Assembly (NCBI RefSeq): GCF_000182925.2
Contig: NC_026503.1
Coordinates: 2,728,001 to 2,792,000, forward strand
Direction of reading: 5' to 3'
Length of the DNA stretch: 64,000 nt
Origin: Neurospora crassa OR74A
Lineage: Eukaryota; Ascomycota; Sordariomycetes; Sordariales; Sordariaceae
Made by a program: the position numbers and the translations under genes. Within the stretch, counting starts at the first letter, position 1; each line of letters begins with the position of its first letter. Below, one piece after another: positions 45,285 through 57,416 of this stretch. The notes under the pieces are model-generated. The model was not told the DNA's origin. It did no database searches and saw only the letters and a program-made list of their open reading frames with translations.

Positions 45285-48200
45285 TTTCGTTCAGCTAGAA
45301 AGGAGATAGGACAATGATCGAAGCCAAGTTTGGCAAAACAGTCCTTACCAAGCACCAACACTGCCATCACTACCATTACTACCATCAACATCCCGGCGCA
45401 CCGAATTGTCTTGCTTGAAATAAAGCATACGCGGTGATCGCGCGATTTCATCCTTTCCATCGTTTCCAACAACCAGCCAATCTCCTTCCTCGGAAGAGGA
45501 GGAGTGGCCGGCGTATTTTCCTTATCACCAACCATCGTCATCGTCATTGAGCATCATCAGCATCGTTCATCGTTCTTTCCTTTTCCGTAGAAATAGACCC
45601 TGGGAATCTGGAGGCAAACAGGCAGGGAGCAAGCACCGCACTTTTTTTTTTTTTTTTTTCCTGTTATTTTCATATCTTGTTCTTGTCCATCCTGCTGTTT
45701 TCTATATAGTTTTCAGTCAGTCACTCAAATCGGTCCCAGAAAGGGGCAGTGTGCGGGGCGGGGGAAAATGGAGGAAGCAACGAAAGAAGAATGAAAAAAG
45801 GCAGACGGAAGGGGGAATACGAAAAGTTTCCGATCACTTTTGCCCTTTTACACACTTTTAATCCCTCACTGAAACTCAACAATCACTCGACTTCACAACA
45901 CACGTCATCAGCACCGACCGACTATCCAATCACTCAACCACAGTTTCGACAACACACACACTCACACCACACCATCCACACCACCACCACACAAATTTCC
46001 CTTTATTTTTCTTTTGCGTCCTTCTTCGATTCAAATATTTACGAGATTATGACTGTTATGAAAAGTGGGGGGAGCCGGGGGAGGGGGAGGAAGAGGAGGG
46101 GGATATATATGCGGAGAAGTCTTTACATCAAGCCATTTGTCAAAGATCCTGTGTCAATAGAAGTGTAGATGTCGCATGTAGCATGTATTATAACCAATAG
46201 GTATCTACCTACCTGTATGTGTAACAATCCCTAACTAGCTCAAGTGTCTCGTTCAGATGTACTCATCATAAAACTTTAGGGAAGCTTTGAGATGCAAATC
46301 TTGCCAGTCGAGCTTGTACCGGGGCAATTCATTGATTATGTGCTGGGCTTTACTTTACTTTGATGGCAGATCGGTAGGTTTAGGATAATACGGTTGAACT
46401 TGGGTGGTTTGCTTGACTTCGCTTGTTCCCAAATGTTGTAGACATTATTGGGGATTGATAAAGGCATCGAGAGCCCAGCAATTCGGATGTACGTATCGCA
46501 GGACACTGAAAGAGGTCCGTGAATTCTGATTCGCAGATTGGTTTGCCTTTTTTTTTTTTTTTTTTCTTTTTTTTTTTTTTCTCTGTTCTACTGTGTATAG
46601 CGGCCGCGGTGATCCGATCGGAAAGTCCATCCGAACCTCAAGCAACAAAGTGGTGATACTGTAGTCTTTGCGTTGATAACAAGCGCAAGCGCGATCTACA
46701 TGGATTCGACTTTCTGTGAGACAGTGAAATCTTCATGGAAACCCCTCCCACTACCCCGATAATACACGGCCCTAGACATAGTTTCTATTGCACCCTTTAC
46801 TATGTCCTATTCAAACCAGAAAAGGTCTGCCGTTCAGGATTAACGGACATCCATGACCTATGTTCAGATAACCGTGTCGGCGGATATCTTGCCTCTGTGC
46901 GACTTTGTCACTTGATTTCGCCAACAAGTCCTGATCCGGGATAGACTTCGCGGTGGTGCGATAGTATGTCTAGATTATAACCAGCAGGACTTGTCCATTC
47001 CCACCAAAAAGAGCCCAGGAAAAAGCACATCAGTCGCTTTCTGCTTGCACTGGCAAACACTGATCGGTTGAAATCGCCCATGTTGGACCGGATTCAGGTA
47101 ACGCCATCGTTCGCTTCCCCTACAGACTTTGTATCTCTCAAAATTGATGCGACGATAGTTCCTCAAGCTTAAAGGTTGGGGGCCCATGCTTTGGTGCAGC
47201 CGGAAGCAGACAAGCTCAAGCTTCGAGGTTCGGCGCGAGCGGAGCCGAGCGACGGAATGTGCCAAACGGGAATGGACGCCAAACATGACACCAGGTGGAA
47301 ATGCACGACATTGGAAGATCAGGGCTACCTTTGCACTTTCCAGAAGCACCCCACTCTTGTTTTGAAGCCTAGCATAAAATCACGTTATTCCAACGATAAC
47401 CCTTCCTTTGTGACGACCAGTGTGCGCCTTCCATCACATGAACTTTCGCCGAGCTCGGTTGCCGTGGACGAATAGGGTTGCTAAAGCGATCTGCCAGAGC
47501 CGCCGTCGAGGGTCGTATTGCATGCGAGCGACGGGCTCTAGTGCCCAGCAGAGACGCAGCGCGCCAGTACAGGAACAAGCCCATCGGGGATACGGAAAGT
47601 CAAGCACAGCACCGTGACGCGGACGTGCTCCGTTTCGAGCATCGGCGCAACTTTTCTAATGCTTCTTTTAGGCAGGTCCTCTAATGCACATCGAGTTGTG
47701 TCGTGTCGTCTGACATGAACGTGGACCCTTTGTTCAATTTTCTCGAGTTCGATTCGGCGTTGGCAATTGCTGTGGTAAAGGGCCATTTTGATCTCGAACT
47801 CAGGTGCGACTCGTGTTTACAGCTGTACCACGAGGAACCATTAGCACCGCATGTATCACCTCCGGCTGCTTCAATCTCGGGCTGACAGGAAACGGCACTT
47901 ACTCAAGGAGACTTGAGAGTATTTGCAGATGGGGAACCCGGTCATGTCGAGGAAAACACACATATCGTCTTCAGGTTGCTGGAGCCACAGCTTGGTCAAG
48001 TCGAAGGGCCAAATGTCGAAGCAAGAAGTCTGAGCCTGGACAAAGAGCGTCTCCTCATGGCTGGGGAGTGATGAAAGTGTCAAGTTCTGCTACACGATAA
48101 TTCGGCCGCGGTAGATGGGTGATCTAAGCTTCTGGGCCCGCCTTCCAGGTTGAGGCGTCGTTGCCAGATGAAACGGCGACGGGGGAGACTCCCGTCTTTC

Positions 48201-51200
48201 GGACTCCTGCCTCACCTAGTTGGTCAATCCATCTTGGCTTGTTCGGCTATGAGGACAGATGTGGCCGACGTTGTCCGCGGGCTGTTGCTTGGAACAACAG
48301 TTCCTGAGGTGTCCCCTCACTCCCGTCAGTTGTACTTGACGTCCCGACAAACAAAGGCTGCCCTTCCGCTTCTCCATGGCTGCGCTCCATCTCAAAAACT
48401 CCCCAATAGCCCCACCTGGGGTGTATGTACGATCCTAAGGAATCGAGGACCGCAAAATCGAATGGCGGCGCAGATCATGATGAAAGGCGCCTGCGAAAAC
48501 CACACAAGCTGCACTCATGTGACTTCGGTTCGTTGCTCTACACTACCAGACGAACTTGTTTGTGTGCGAAAGAGGACACAGTACCCGACCACGGCCGGCA
48601 CAGCAGCAGCAAGTCCACAACGGAGAGAGAGAAACAGCGAAAAGCCGTCCTTATTCATCTGTCCCATTGGGGTCATCATCTGGGCTACTATGTACCGTCT
48701 ACGTCTAGTCCATACAACCTGAAAGCCTACATAGTTGGGCGGGGATCTCCATCCGATCGTACTCGCCAGTCATTATGCGGGGACGAAACGCCCAGCATCC
48801 ATCCAGCAGGACATAGGTCGCTACTACACTAGTCGACTGTAGGTCTAGTCGGTCTGCACCTGGATACCATCCTCCTGCCCTCCGACTTTCGAACCAAACT
48901 GCAATCAGGCCATACTCTCTTCTCTTCGGTTTTACGAACAAACACATCCCGTACAACGACCAATCCGACTCCGATTGTGTTGCTGTCATGGAAGTCACGG
49001 CTGGGTCAAAGGCAACGGAAGTCATGAAGTCTTCCGCAAACCGGGACTTGCTCGGTCGAACCGGTTTGGTGCATAAGACAGTGGAGGCACCTCTACGTGG
49101 CCTCCTGAACTCTGGACCAGGTCACGGTATGTCCCAGGTTTCTGCCTCCTCTAGTTTGTGTGTCGAGGTATCGAGCCAACTTCATCCAAGGTCGTATCTG
49201 CCGCTGCTCGCCCATAAAAAATCACCTCACATCTTCCAATATTTCTGGCATGGAAACAACACAAGACCTAGCGCAGATTCTTCTTCGTTGCCTACCGATT
49301 CCATTTTACGCTGGCATTCATTGGGATGGCGTCACCCCTGGACCGCAAATATCACGTGCGGCTCTGTTTCAATCCCTGCCCAGCTTCCGCTTTCCGCGCG
49401 ATGCCTGTCAAGGCCTGTCACCTCAAGGCCTGTCTCATCTGTCCTAGCACTCTGCGCTACCAAGATCGAGGGCTGAATCCCAAGGGTTAGGTACCCAAGC
49501 AGGCCAAGGGCTTCCTTCCCCATACTGTCCGCCCTATATTACCGTCGTCTTATCGTGGCGACGAGACGACCAGAGCTGTCAAACCAGCATTTGATCATTA
49601 TCCACCTCAGTACGATATGCTCTGTCTGTTAACCAGCCTGTCCAGCAGCCCGTCTGCGCATCTGCCTCGGACGTCCCAGTCTGCCGTTGCTTTTGCTGCC
49701 TCAAGTTTCAGCAAACACGCGACCGGAAGCCGGATGCCATGCGAGTGCCTCCACAATGCGCGCGGCTTCGTCAACCCCGGCCTCTTCCGATTCTGGTCTG
49801 GAGCCCTTCCCCACCGGAGACAGGAGACAGAAAGACTGGCCACACCCAAGGCGACCATCCAAAGGGGAGACTATGGAGCAGACGGTCTGCCGGGGTCTAA
49901 AAAAAAATCCAGCCAACTCCATCGGCGTGTTCTGAATAGCAGCTTATTCGTTCAACACGGGACCACTCTAGTCGCCCCGTAGCGCGATCAACCGCAGCAT
50001 TGCACTCTTCTGATTCGCCGATTTCTTGATTCTGGAAACCGCAATGGGGCTTCTCCAGTTCCTGGCCTATTTTGGTGATGACGGTGCTACCATTGCTGGC
50101 CCGTTGAGCCGATGGGACTATGGATCTCTGCAAGTGCCTCAGTGCTGAGGAACGTCCTGCAAGACAACCTGATAATCTCCCCGGTCTTAGCAGTCGAATG
50201 TAGGACTCCTTTAGGGCTGCAACATGAATCCCACCCTGCAGCCTATGTATTTGACGGTTACTACTCCCGAGTACTCTGTACAGATGTCACAGTACAATTT
50301 GGCCTGTACAGTCACCCTTGGTCACCATACCCTTGAAGATTCTTGACGAGCATTGCCCACCAACGTGTCACGACGGCTGTGGTACAGCCTGGCATTCACG
50401 GACCAAACTAATTTGCTATATGGATTCTGCAATAGTTCTCTTCGTCATAGCGGAAACGGGCGGTAAAACGACGAACTCGGCATCGGAATTGCTATTTTCA
50501 TCGGTCACTCGCTCATCATCTGCCACTCTTGCAGTGAGATCTTTCCTTTCGAAAATGATGGATCCCATCGTTGCTCTCTCCGCCCGAATTTCTTTCCAGA
50601 TGCAGAAGGCATAAGCTAGGAGACATCGTCCGGTCTCTACCAGGCCCGACCAGGGTCAGCGACCCTCAACTACCCTGGCAGAGCGACGGCGCCTGGGGTT
50701 CAGTACCTCAGGGGTGATTCCACATCGCCGTCAAAAGTTTGCTCGGCTGTGTGGGTGTGCACACTTTTTACCGTTCATTGTCCACGGTAAGGTAAGGACG
50801 GCGAATAGTGGCGGACGTGGCTTCAAGTATAGGTGCAACATACTGGACACTCGAGCGTGCCAACCGGCCATGTCGAGTAACGCGGTGCTATATACTCGGC
50901 TGCCGCGGCTACAGTCACTCCGCAGCCGGATCAACCATAGCCCTCTGAAAATCAAAATGTCAAGAAGGGATGATAGAAATGTAACAGGATCGAGGACGGG
51001 CGGCACTGCACAGAAAGTAGGAGAGTGTCATATATTAAGGAAGGCCCAGCGGCTCGGACCGAGCAGGTAACCACGAAGCCAGTGGCTGCCATAACCTCCG
51101 CTCATATCTTCGGAAGTATTACTGCGTACGTGGTATTCCTACGAGGGTCTGTCAGCCACTTGACCTGCAACTCGGGAGATCAGGTAATCCCCTCCGTCCC

Positions 51201-51815
51201 GCCCCCTATACATACATGGTACATCTGAACGGCACACTTGTTTAGGTTTAGCCCAAGTTACTGACTACCAGGTGGGGAGACCTGAAAGCCATAGGCGCTC
51301 ACTCCACCACCATTCATCCTTCTCAACAAGCATTGCCCCATTCTTGTGCTTCTACCAGTTTCTTAAGGGTAGCCGGAACTTAGTTTGGACGACAGAACAA
51401 CGGCCAGCGCAAACAAGACCAATCTCGAACAAGCTCGATCTACCACGGGCATTGGGCATACGGCAAGCACAACCTCCCAAAGCCGTCTGAGTCTCACTTC
51501 CGCATATTAGGGCTGGACTGGATAGGCGAGAAACCTGTGAGATCCCTTGATCCCGAACGGAGTAAATTACTTAGGTAATTTGTGCTGAGCGAGGCGTCGG
51601 CGGCCTGAGGACCACCTGAATGTTGACAGCGAATGGAAGAGCCGATCTTAGCCTGGTCGTCATCTATCCATCGAAGTATATAGTGACCTTTAACGAGGAG
51701 TCAAGTGTCCAATTGCTTGTGGGCCACGCCATATTTCACCGAAAACTTCAAATTTCCCGGCTTTGCGTATTTGGGTTTCCGCTGCGCATAACCTGGGACA
51801 CAACCGCTTCAAAAG
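45285..51815. other. Gene-poor region upstream of the bHLH gene
   Basis: About 6.5 kb without a supported gene. T runs occur at 45642-45659 and 46549-46580 (the latter with one interruption), and a CA-rich tract at about 45940-45995. Open frames up to 190 codons (48150-48722) have no recognisable domain. Confidence 0.45.
45642..45659. repeat. Poly(T) run, 18 bases
   Basis: Located downstream of the CRIB-domain gene, possibly in its 3' UTR. Confidence 0.9.
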
Positions 51816-53875
51816 ATGGCACGAACTTACGGCGATCAACCGGGTTTCGACAACTACGGCGCCGGAACATATGAGGTACGCAAACTTTTATTGCCTTACT
51901 CGCCTTTTTCCGATCTGAACCGAGCCTTTTCACTCGGAAGTCAACCATTTCTGTCCCCTGCTTAGCGATTTGAGGGCTGGACCAGCTGGGTGAGCGGAGG
52001 GACAGTCAGAGAATCAGCATTGCCCTCCCTCAAACACCCAAGTGGCTGGAGACGGCTGTGTCGTGCAGGCTCTACAGGTCAAGAAACTCGAGCAAGTCAG
52101 ACTCCACAGCCAAGGCTGCCTATGTGGATGACTGGGTGACTTGAAACCCAAGAGTTCGAGTGAGCAAAATGTCCTCATTGATGCTTAAGACTTCGGTGCG
52201 TATATGGCATAGTTGCCGGTCATTACATGGTCGATCAGGAGAGCATCGTGAACTGGGAGACAGGAGACCACTGTGAGGAAATTTCGTTGTCGGGGTCATC
52301 CAGATAGACGAAAAGGGAGAAAAGCAGTCATGAGGTTGGTAGAGATAACGTGAGATGGAGGGCCGGGACTAGACGCATGCCTTTATACGCCTCACAAGCA
52401 AGCAAATCCGACCATCGCAGTATAACTGACATATCACAATGCATTTTCAGGAGATGATGACCGAAGTACCCTCAGCCTTCAGTCTCGGCAGCGGTCCGAA
52501 AGGTCTTGGCATACCCGAACACGCCACTTACTCCGAAAATCAAACCACTTCAATCCACACCACACACCAGCGGAGCGGGCCGAGCTTACCCTATCCGAAC
52601 TTCGCCTCTTCAGCCCGGCAAACCACGCTTGCAACTTCTCCAAGTTTCCCTGTAACGACAGCGTCATATCACGTTCCGACTCCTGAGAATCCCACGCAGC
52701 CTCCTTACTATCAGCAAGGGGCTGGGTGGGAGCAACAACAACTACCATCCACGAGCGCCGCCGCTCTGTACAACCGCGAACACACGGCGGTTCCAGCACC
52801 TCCGGCTTTGACACCTTACGAATTCGCGCCTTCGCATGATATTTCGGGTTCTTGCCTTGGTGACGGTAGCACTTACGGATCGCCGCCTGTTGTCCAGAGT
52901 CCAATACAGCCCGGGTTTGGGTTCTTGTGGGCGAACGGTCACCCGCCTAACAGCGTTGGATCGAACACGCCTTCCCAAAGAGCTATAGCATCACCGACTG
53001 CGAGAACATTCGAGTCAATCAGCGCGCCATCCGACACTGGATTTTCGGATCACTCGGACGGCGTCGCTTATGCAAACATTGATGAGAGAGCCAATCATCA
53101 GCAACAGCAGCAGCAGCAGCAGCAGTCGCAGCAACATCGATGGGTCCAAACTACTACCGTGTCAATGGAGGGATGCAACAAGAGCGAGGACGGTCCGTGG
53201 AATACCGGCGAAAAGAAGGCCTTTGGCCAAATCATGACACCGATATCTTGCGCGTCACCGTTCAACGCAGCCGCAGCAGTGCCACCAGCAGTACCAGGAG
53301 GTGCTGCTAAGGCCGCGAAAGGGACCGCGTCTGCAACTGCCGCCTTGAGCAAGAACAAAGGAAAACTGCGAAGCGCCTCACGGGCTCCCAAGAACATCCA
53401 GCCGCGACCGGAAGAGACGCCGGAAGAGCGAAAGTCGCGCAACTCGCATAATTTGGTGGAAAAGCAGTACCGCAACCGACTCAATGCCCAGTTTGAGAGG
53501 CTCCTGGCTGTACTCCCGGACTCTGTGCGCTCATCGATGACCATGATCGGCGGCTGTGGCGGGGACCCGGACGGCGTCAACGGCAATGGTGGTGGTGGTA
53601 GCGTTATACCGGGCCAACACCCTTCGCTTGACTTTAGTATTGAACGGCGTCTGAGCAAGGCCGAGGTGTTGGATATGTCGAGGCGTTACATATTATCGTT
53701 GGAGAAGGAACGGGATACTCTTGAGAGGGAAAAGGAACAGTTGATGCATAGCATTGATCAACTGAGGCAAGGCCATGGTCATCCCAGCCACGGTGGCCAT
53801 GCTGGTGCGATGTACTTGGTGGATAGGAACGGAATCCCGATAGGGCATGGGCACATGAGAGGAGTTGGAGGTTGA
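51816..53875 (+). CDS. bHLH transcription factor with poly-Gln tract
   Basis: DNA-binding regulator. The main exon (52451-53875) has a Ser/Pro/Thr-rich N-terminal region, a poly-Gln run from CAG/CAA codons at about 53096-53135, then the bHLH domain: basic region SRNSHNLVEKQYRNRLN (about 53425-53480) with the H-x3-E-x3-R contacts of E-box binders, helix 1 FERLLAVLPDSV, a long Gly-rich loop, helix 2 SKAEVLDMSRRYILSLEKER and a zipper-like coil (DTLEREKEQLMHSIDQL). A frame start exists at 52439 (478 residues). I prefer an upstream first exon 51816-51875 (MARTYGDQPGFDNYGAGTYE) with a GTACGC donor and a TTTTCAG acceptor at 52450: the two join in phase 0 and give 494 residues. That intron would be 575 bases, long for this window, so the 5' end is uncertain. 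The target genes are unknown. Confidence 0.8.
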
Positions 53876-53954
53876 TTTAACCCGGTCTTTTGTTTCTCTT
53901 CGTCGGGAGCTGTATAATCTTTCCTCATGTCAATTCATTCAACAGAACACACCA

Positions 53955-54075
53955 AACCAGGAAGAAAGAAAAAAGAGAAAGAAAAAAAGAAAAAATGAAG
54001 AAGAAGAAGACGAAGAAGACGACGGAAGACGAAGAAGAAGAAGAAGAAGAACAGAAAGGAAAAGGGAAAAAAAAG
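53955..54075. repeat. Polypurine (GAA-rich) tract
   Basis: About 120 bases almost free of pyrimidines on the plus strand, made of AAG/GAA/GAC units, starting some 80 bases after the bHLH stop codon. Confidence 0.85.
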
Positions 54076-54500
54076 CGTTATAGAAGGTACAGAATGTAGA
54101 GGTTGGTTGCGCTTTGAGAGGGTTCAAAAAGTACCTTCAGAGTTGTTGATGACCATATATCTATGTTTACTTGTTATTGCTCTTCAGCGGAGAAGTCGAG
54201 CGAGCGGCACTGCGGACACTGAGCACACGTATCATGCTGGCATTAGCTAAGCATATGGTTATGATTATTGAAAATCGGATCAGTTACTGGGTAAAACTAT
54301 AGCTTGTATTGAGTGCCCAACGGGAAATTAAGCACATAGACTACCAGGTTATCAACAGCCGGCCCCCTTTTTCCTTTTCCCTTTTCCCTTTTCGATGGTA
54401 TTCACAGAAGCTTCGTGTATGACCGTTGGTGTACAGAGGACGCTGTCTGTCTACCCAATCTGTGCTTAGTATGGGCAATCCATATCCTTTTTTTTTTTCC

Positions 54501-54560
54501 TTTTATCTTTATGATATTTTATCTTTATGATATTTTATCTTTATGATATTTTATCTTTAT
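54501..54560. repeat. 16-bp tandem repeat, 3.75 copies
   Basis: TTTTATCTTTATGATA repeated three times exactly, then 12 bases of a fourth copy. Confidence 0.9.
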
Positions 54561-54993
54561 TCTCTTTTCCCAAGAGACGAATTCCGGATCCATATTAGTT
54601 CAGGCGCATGTCCCAATAGACTCGACAATAATGCGAAAACGTATATATACTCATTCTTGTCTCTGAAAACACAATATTTAACGCCGCTTTTCCTTGAGCG
54701 CAAAATCAATCAAATGATAATCTTCCCCACGGGATGCCATTGAACGCCGCCGCCGCCTGCCTGCCGACCCAAAGATCAAACCAGCACACCCATACACATA
54801 CTTGAGATCAATGCCGAGCCGAGCCGCGCCATTTTCCGCCAACCACTGACTGGAATTGTCGCGTTTTGACCACCATTGACCGTCCCGAAAAAACACATCG
54901 AGACTTCTCCGACCTGGCATGCCAGAGAGTGGCCAGATTTCCCTTTCGCACTCATGGCCCTTCTTTCCAATCAGATTATGCGTTTGACCCCCT

Positions 54994-55014
54994 CCCCCCC
55001 CCCCCCCCCCCCCC
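54994..55014. repeat. Poly(C) run, 21 bases
   Basis: Uninterrupted C run inside a longer C/T tract (54988-55020). Confidence 0.9.
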
Positions 55015-55500
55015 TCTCTCTTTGGCCCCCACGCTAAAGCTGTTTGAGCCAGCTAAAGTCATCCAAGTGCGCGCAGATTCTTGGCTGCCGTCCGTTCATC
55101 GTTCTTTCTGCCGTCGTACTGGCGATGGGATTTTCTGTAGGCGGAGTCACGGGACATATCACAATCCCGTGTCCTCTCCCTTCCTACAACCCAACCGAGC
55201 AAGAAGACACGATCCAACGTCGCGCGCCTTCAACTTTTGGGAATACCCATACCCTGGCAATTTCATCCCTTCCACTTCCCTAACACCTCCCGTTCCCTTC
55301 TCGCTGCTCGAGATAGGATATCTGACTGACTTGGACCAAATTGACATAGCCAGACCATGCCAGGCTAAACCTTATGGTCCATTACAGTAGTAATAAGTAG
55401 TAGAAGTAGTAGTAGTAGTAGCAACAACTTTCGACTGCGCTTCCGCTTCCGCTACCGCTGCTGTTGCTGCATCAGCCGCACCGCCATGCGCTAATCACAC

Positions 55501-56196
55501 TCATACCCACCCAGCACCTCCCCACACGCCGCGTATCCGGCGAGCCAGCTGGATGTCCTTCTGCATGATGGTGACGCGCTTGGCGTGGATGGCGCACAGG
55601 TTGGTGTCCTCGAACAGGTGGACGAGAAAGGCCTCGGCGGCCTCTTGCAGGGCCAGGATGGCTTGCGACTGCCAACGCATTTCCTCGTCCATGGGGCGGA
55701 ATTGCATGGCTATTTCGCGGACCTACGGTTACAAGAAAGGGTAAGTCACGGAATCAGGTTTTTTTTTTTTGAAGAAGCGTACTATGCATAAACAACAATA
55801 CGTACCAATCGCGCAAAGGGAAGCTTGGCAACCAAGAGATCTGTCGTCCTTTGGTAGTTGCGGATCTCCTTGAGCGCAAGCGTGCCGGGTCTGTAACGCC
55901 TCTTCTTGCCCTGGGGGACGGGGTCGCCGGCTGAATTTGTCAATGTTAGCTGCATGCGATCCTAACTGGGGTCGTATCCAATGGATCGATACTCTCCGCG
56001 CGTGCGCGCCTTAGGTATGTTGCGCTGAAAGCACCGCCGTAGATGGGACCAGGTGGATGGAGTGGTACGACATACGCTGAACACTGCTGGCGCGCGACTT
56101 CCTTCTTCCCGGGGGAGTGGCCTTGGGCGTCGGCACCGCCGCGGCTTTCTTAGACACCGCCTTTGACTTTGTTACTCCTCCCTTCTTTGGTGGCAT
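55501..56196 (-). CDS. cenH3: Centromeric histone H3 variant CenH3 (CENP-A)
   Basis: Replaces H3 in centromeric nucleosomes and is the base for kinetochore assembly. Exons 56196-56076, 55930-55806 and 55722-55501 give 155 residues; donors GTATGT and GTACGT, acceptors TCAG and GTAG. The N-terminal tail (about 44 residues, [20 protein letters not shown]) is Lys/Pro-rich and unlike canonical H3. The fold starts at [16 protein letters not shown], then [15 protein letters not shown]. Loop 1 ([17 protein letters not shown]) is longer than in H3, and helix 2 reads [16 protein letters not shown], the CENP-A-like form, not the H3 form. The C-terminal end [13 protein letters not shown] extends a few residues beyond H3. 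These three features separate it from the ordinary H3 gene. It is divergently arranged with the derlin gene. Confidence 0.96.
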
Positions 56197-57416
56197 TGTT
56201 GTTTATCGATGATGGTGAATGTATTGATAGGTGGTTGGTTCGCTAGTGACGCACTCGGATGGCGAAGCTTGAGGCCGTTGTTTATCGATAAGTCGTTTTT
56301 GAATGTAGCGAAGTGGAGGTAGCGGAAGCTGAAGCTAGGTGATCGCAATTGACCAAAGACCGGAGAGCTGGGTCGGTGTTGTTGTTTACGTCGGGAGCTC
56401 TAGAGTGGATGCGCCGGCGGTGCAAGGCAGCAAGGATGAGCAAAGTCGCTGTCGGGATCGAAAGGCAAGAAAGAGGACAAAGAAGATCCGAGGTTGCCCA
56501 CTAAACAAAGCCGGCAATGCCAACTCACACAATTATTATCCACGGTGTCTGTACACAAGGGGAGTGGTTGGGTCTAACGTCGACTCGCTGGAATGGGGAA
56601 CCTTGACGCGTAGGTCTACGCTTCTTTTTGATCGCGACTGGGCGCGCCGCTCGGTCACAGTGAATTTTGTGGGGTTCCATAATGGAGCTCGAGGAATGGG
56701 AGTCCGCTAGAGGTACCTCAGCGGGCAGGGGCACGCAGCCCGGGGTTTGGATCACTGGCAGCGGGGAAATGTGGGGTCCGGCCCAAGCAGTTCTTTGTCA
56801 ACGTCCATACATTTACACTACATTCCTACCTAGGTATGCATAAATGCATAGGTAGGCACTACGGATAGTATCATATCTGGGCATGTCGTTCGCCCCTGTC
56901 AAAGTTCGACGCACAGCGCTTCCAGTGGCCACGGCACCTCAGCGCTTTCCACTGCCACACTTGCAGCTGCAGCCGCCTTTCCCCATACACTAGTTCCGCT
57001 AGCGAACCCGCCAGCCCGTGGCCCCGTCTTCCTTGCTTCCCGTCTTGAGACTACTTACTACCTCTACCTACCTAACCAGCTTGTAAACTGTGCACCTATT
57101 GGAAACCTTGTAGAGGACACGACATCATCAACACCGCGGCATCTAGTCATTCATCAACGTAACCTCCCACGCTCTTTTCCCTCGGGGTAGGCGTTATCAC
57201 ATAGCTAGGTCAAACGTATTCCGTCAAGAGATTGCTCCTCGTTCCAATCCGAATCCACGCATCGTCGCCGTTGAACCTGCACCAGATTGGAGACGGTACC
57301 CAATTCATACCATCCGTGTTAGCGACGCCGCTATCGCCCGGCAGACAGGACCCGCCAAGCATCCGATAACGAATCAACACCAACTGCGCAGTCGTTTGCT
57401 CTACGAACATTTCACC
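56197..57416. other. Divergent intergenic region CenH3 - derlin
   Basis: About 1.2 kb with both promoters. An imperfect inverted repeat, CCTACCTAGGTATGCAT and ATGCATAGGTAGG, is at 56825-56856. No gene is supported. Confidence 0.5.
56825..56856. repeat. Imperfect inverted repeat around ATGCAT
   Basis: Arms CCTACCTA(GGT)ATGCAT and ATGCATAGGTAGG, separated by AA, the left arm with a three- to four-base insertion. Confidence 0.7.

Larger units (their letters stand above)
53876..55500. other. Intergenic bHLH - CenH3 (convergent)
   Basis: About 1.6 kb between the 3' ends of two convergent genes, rich in simple sequence: a purine (GAA-rich) tract at about 53955-54075, TTTTCCC repeats at about 54367-54394, a 16-bp tandem repeat at 54501-54560, a 21-base C run at 54994-55014, and AGT/TAG triplets near 55385-55420. 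No gene is supported. Confidence 0.6.

Noticed and set aside
48150-48722. 190-codon open frame in the gene-poor region
   Set aside because: No family, no splice structure, and Arg/Ser/Cys-rich composition like random frames; overlapping frames on the same strand are similar in length.
54866-55390. 174-codon open frame between bHLH and CenH3
   Set aside because: Spans the 21-base C run translated as Pro; no domain.
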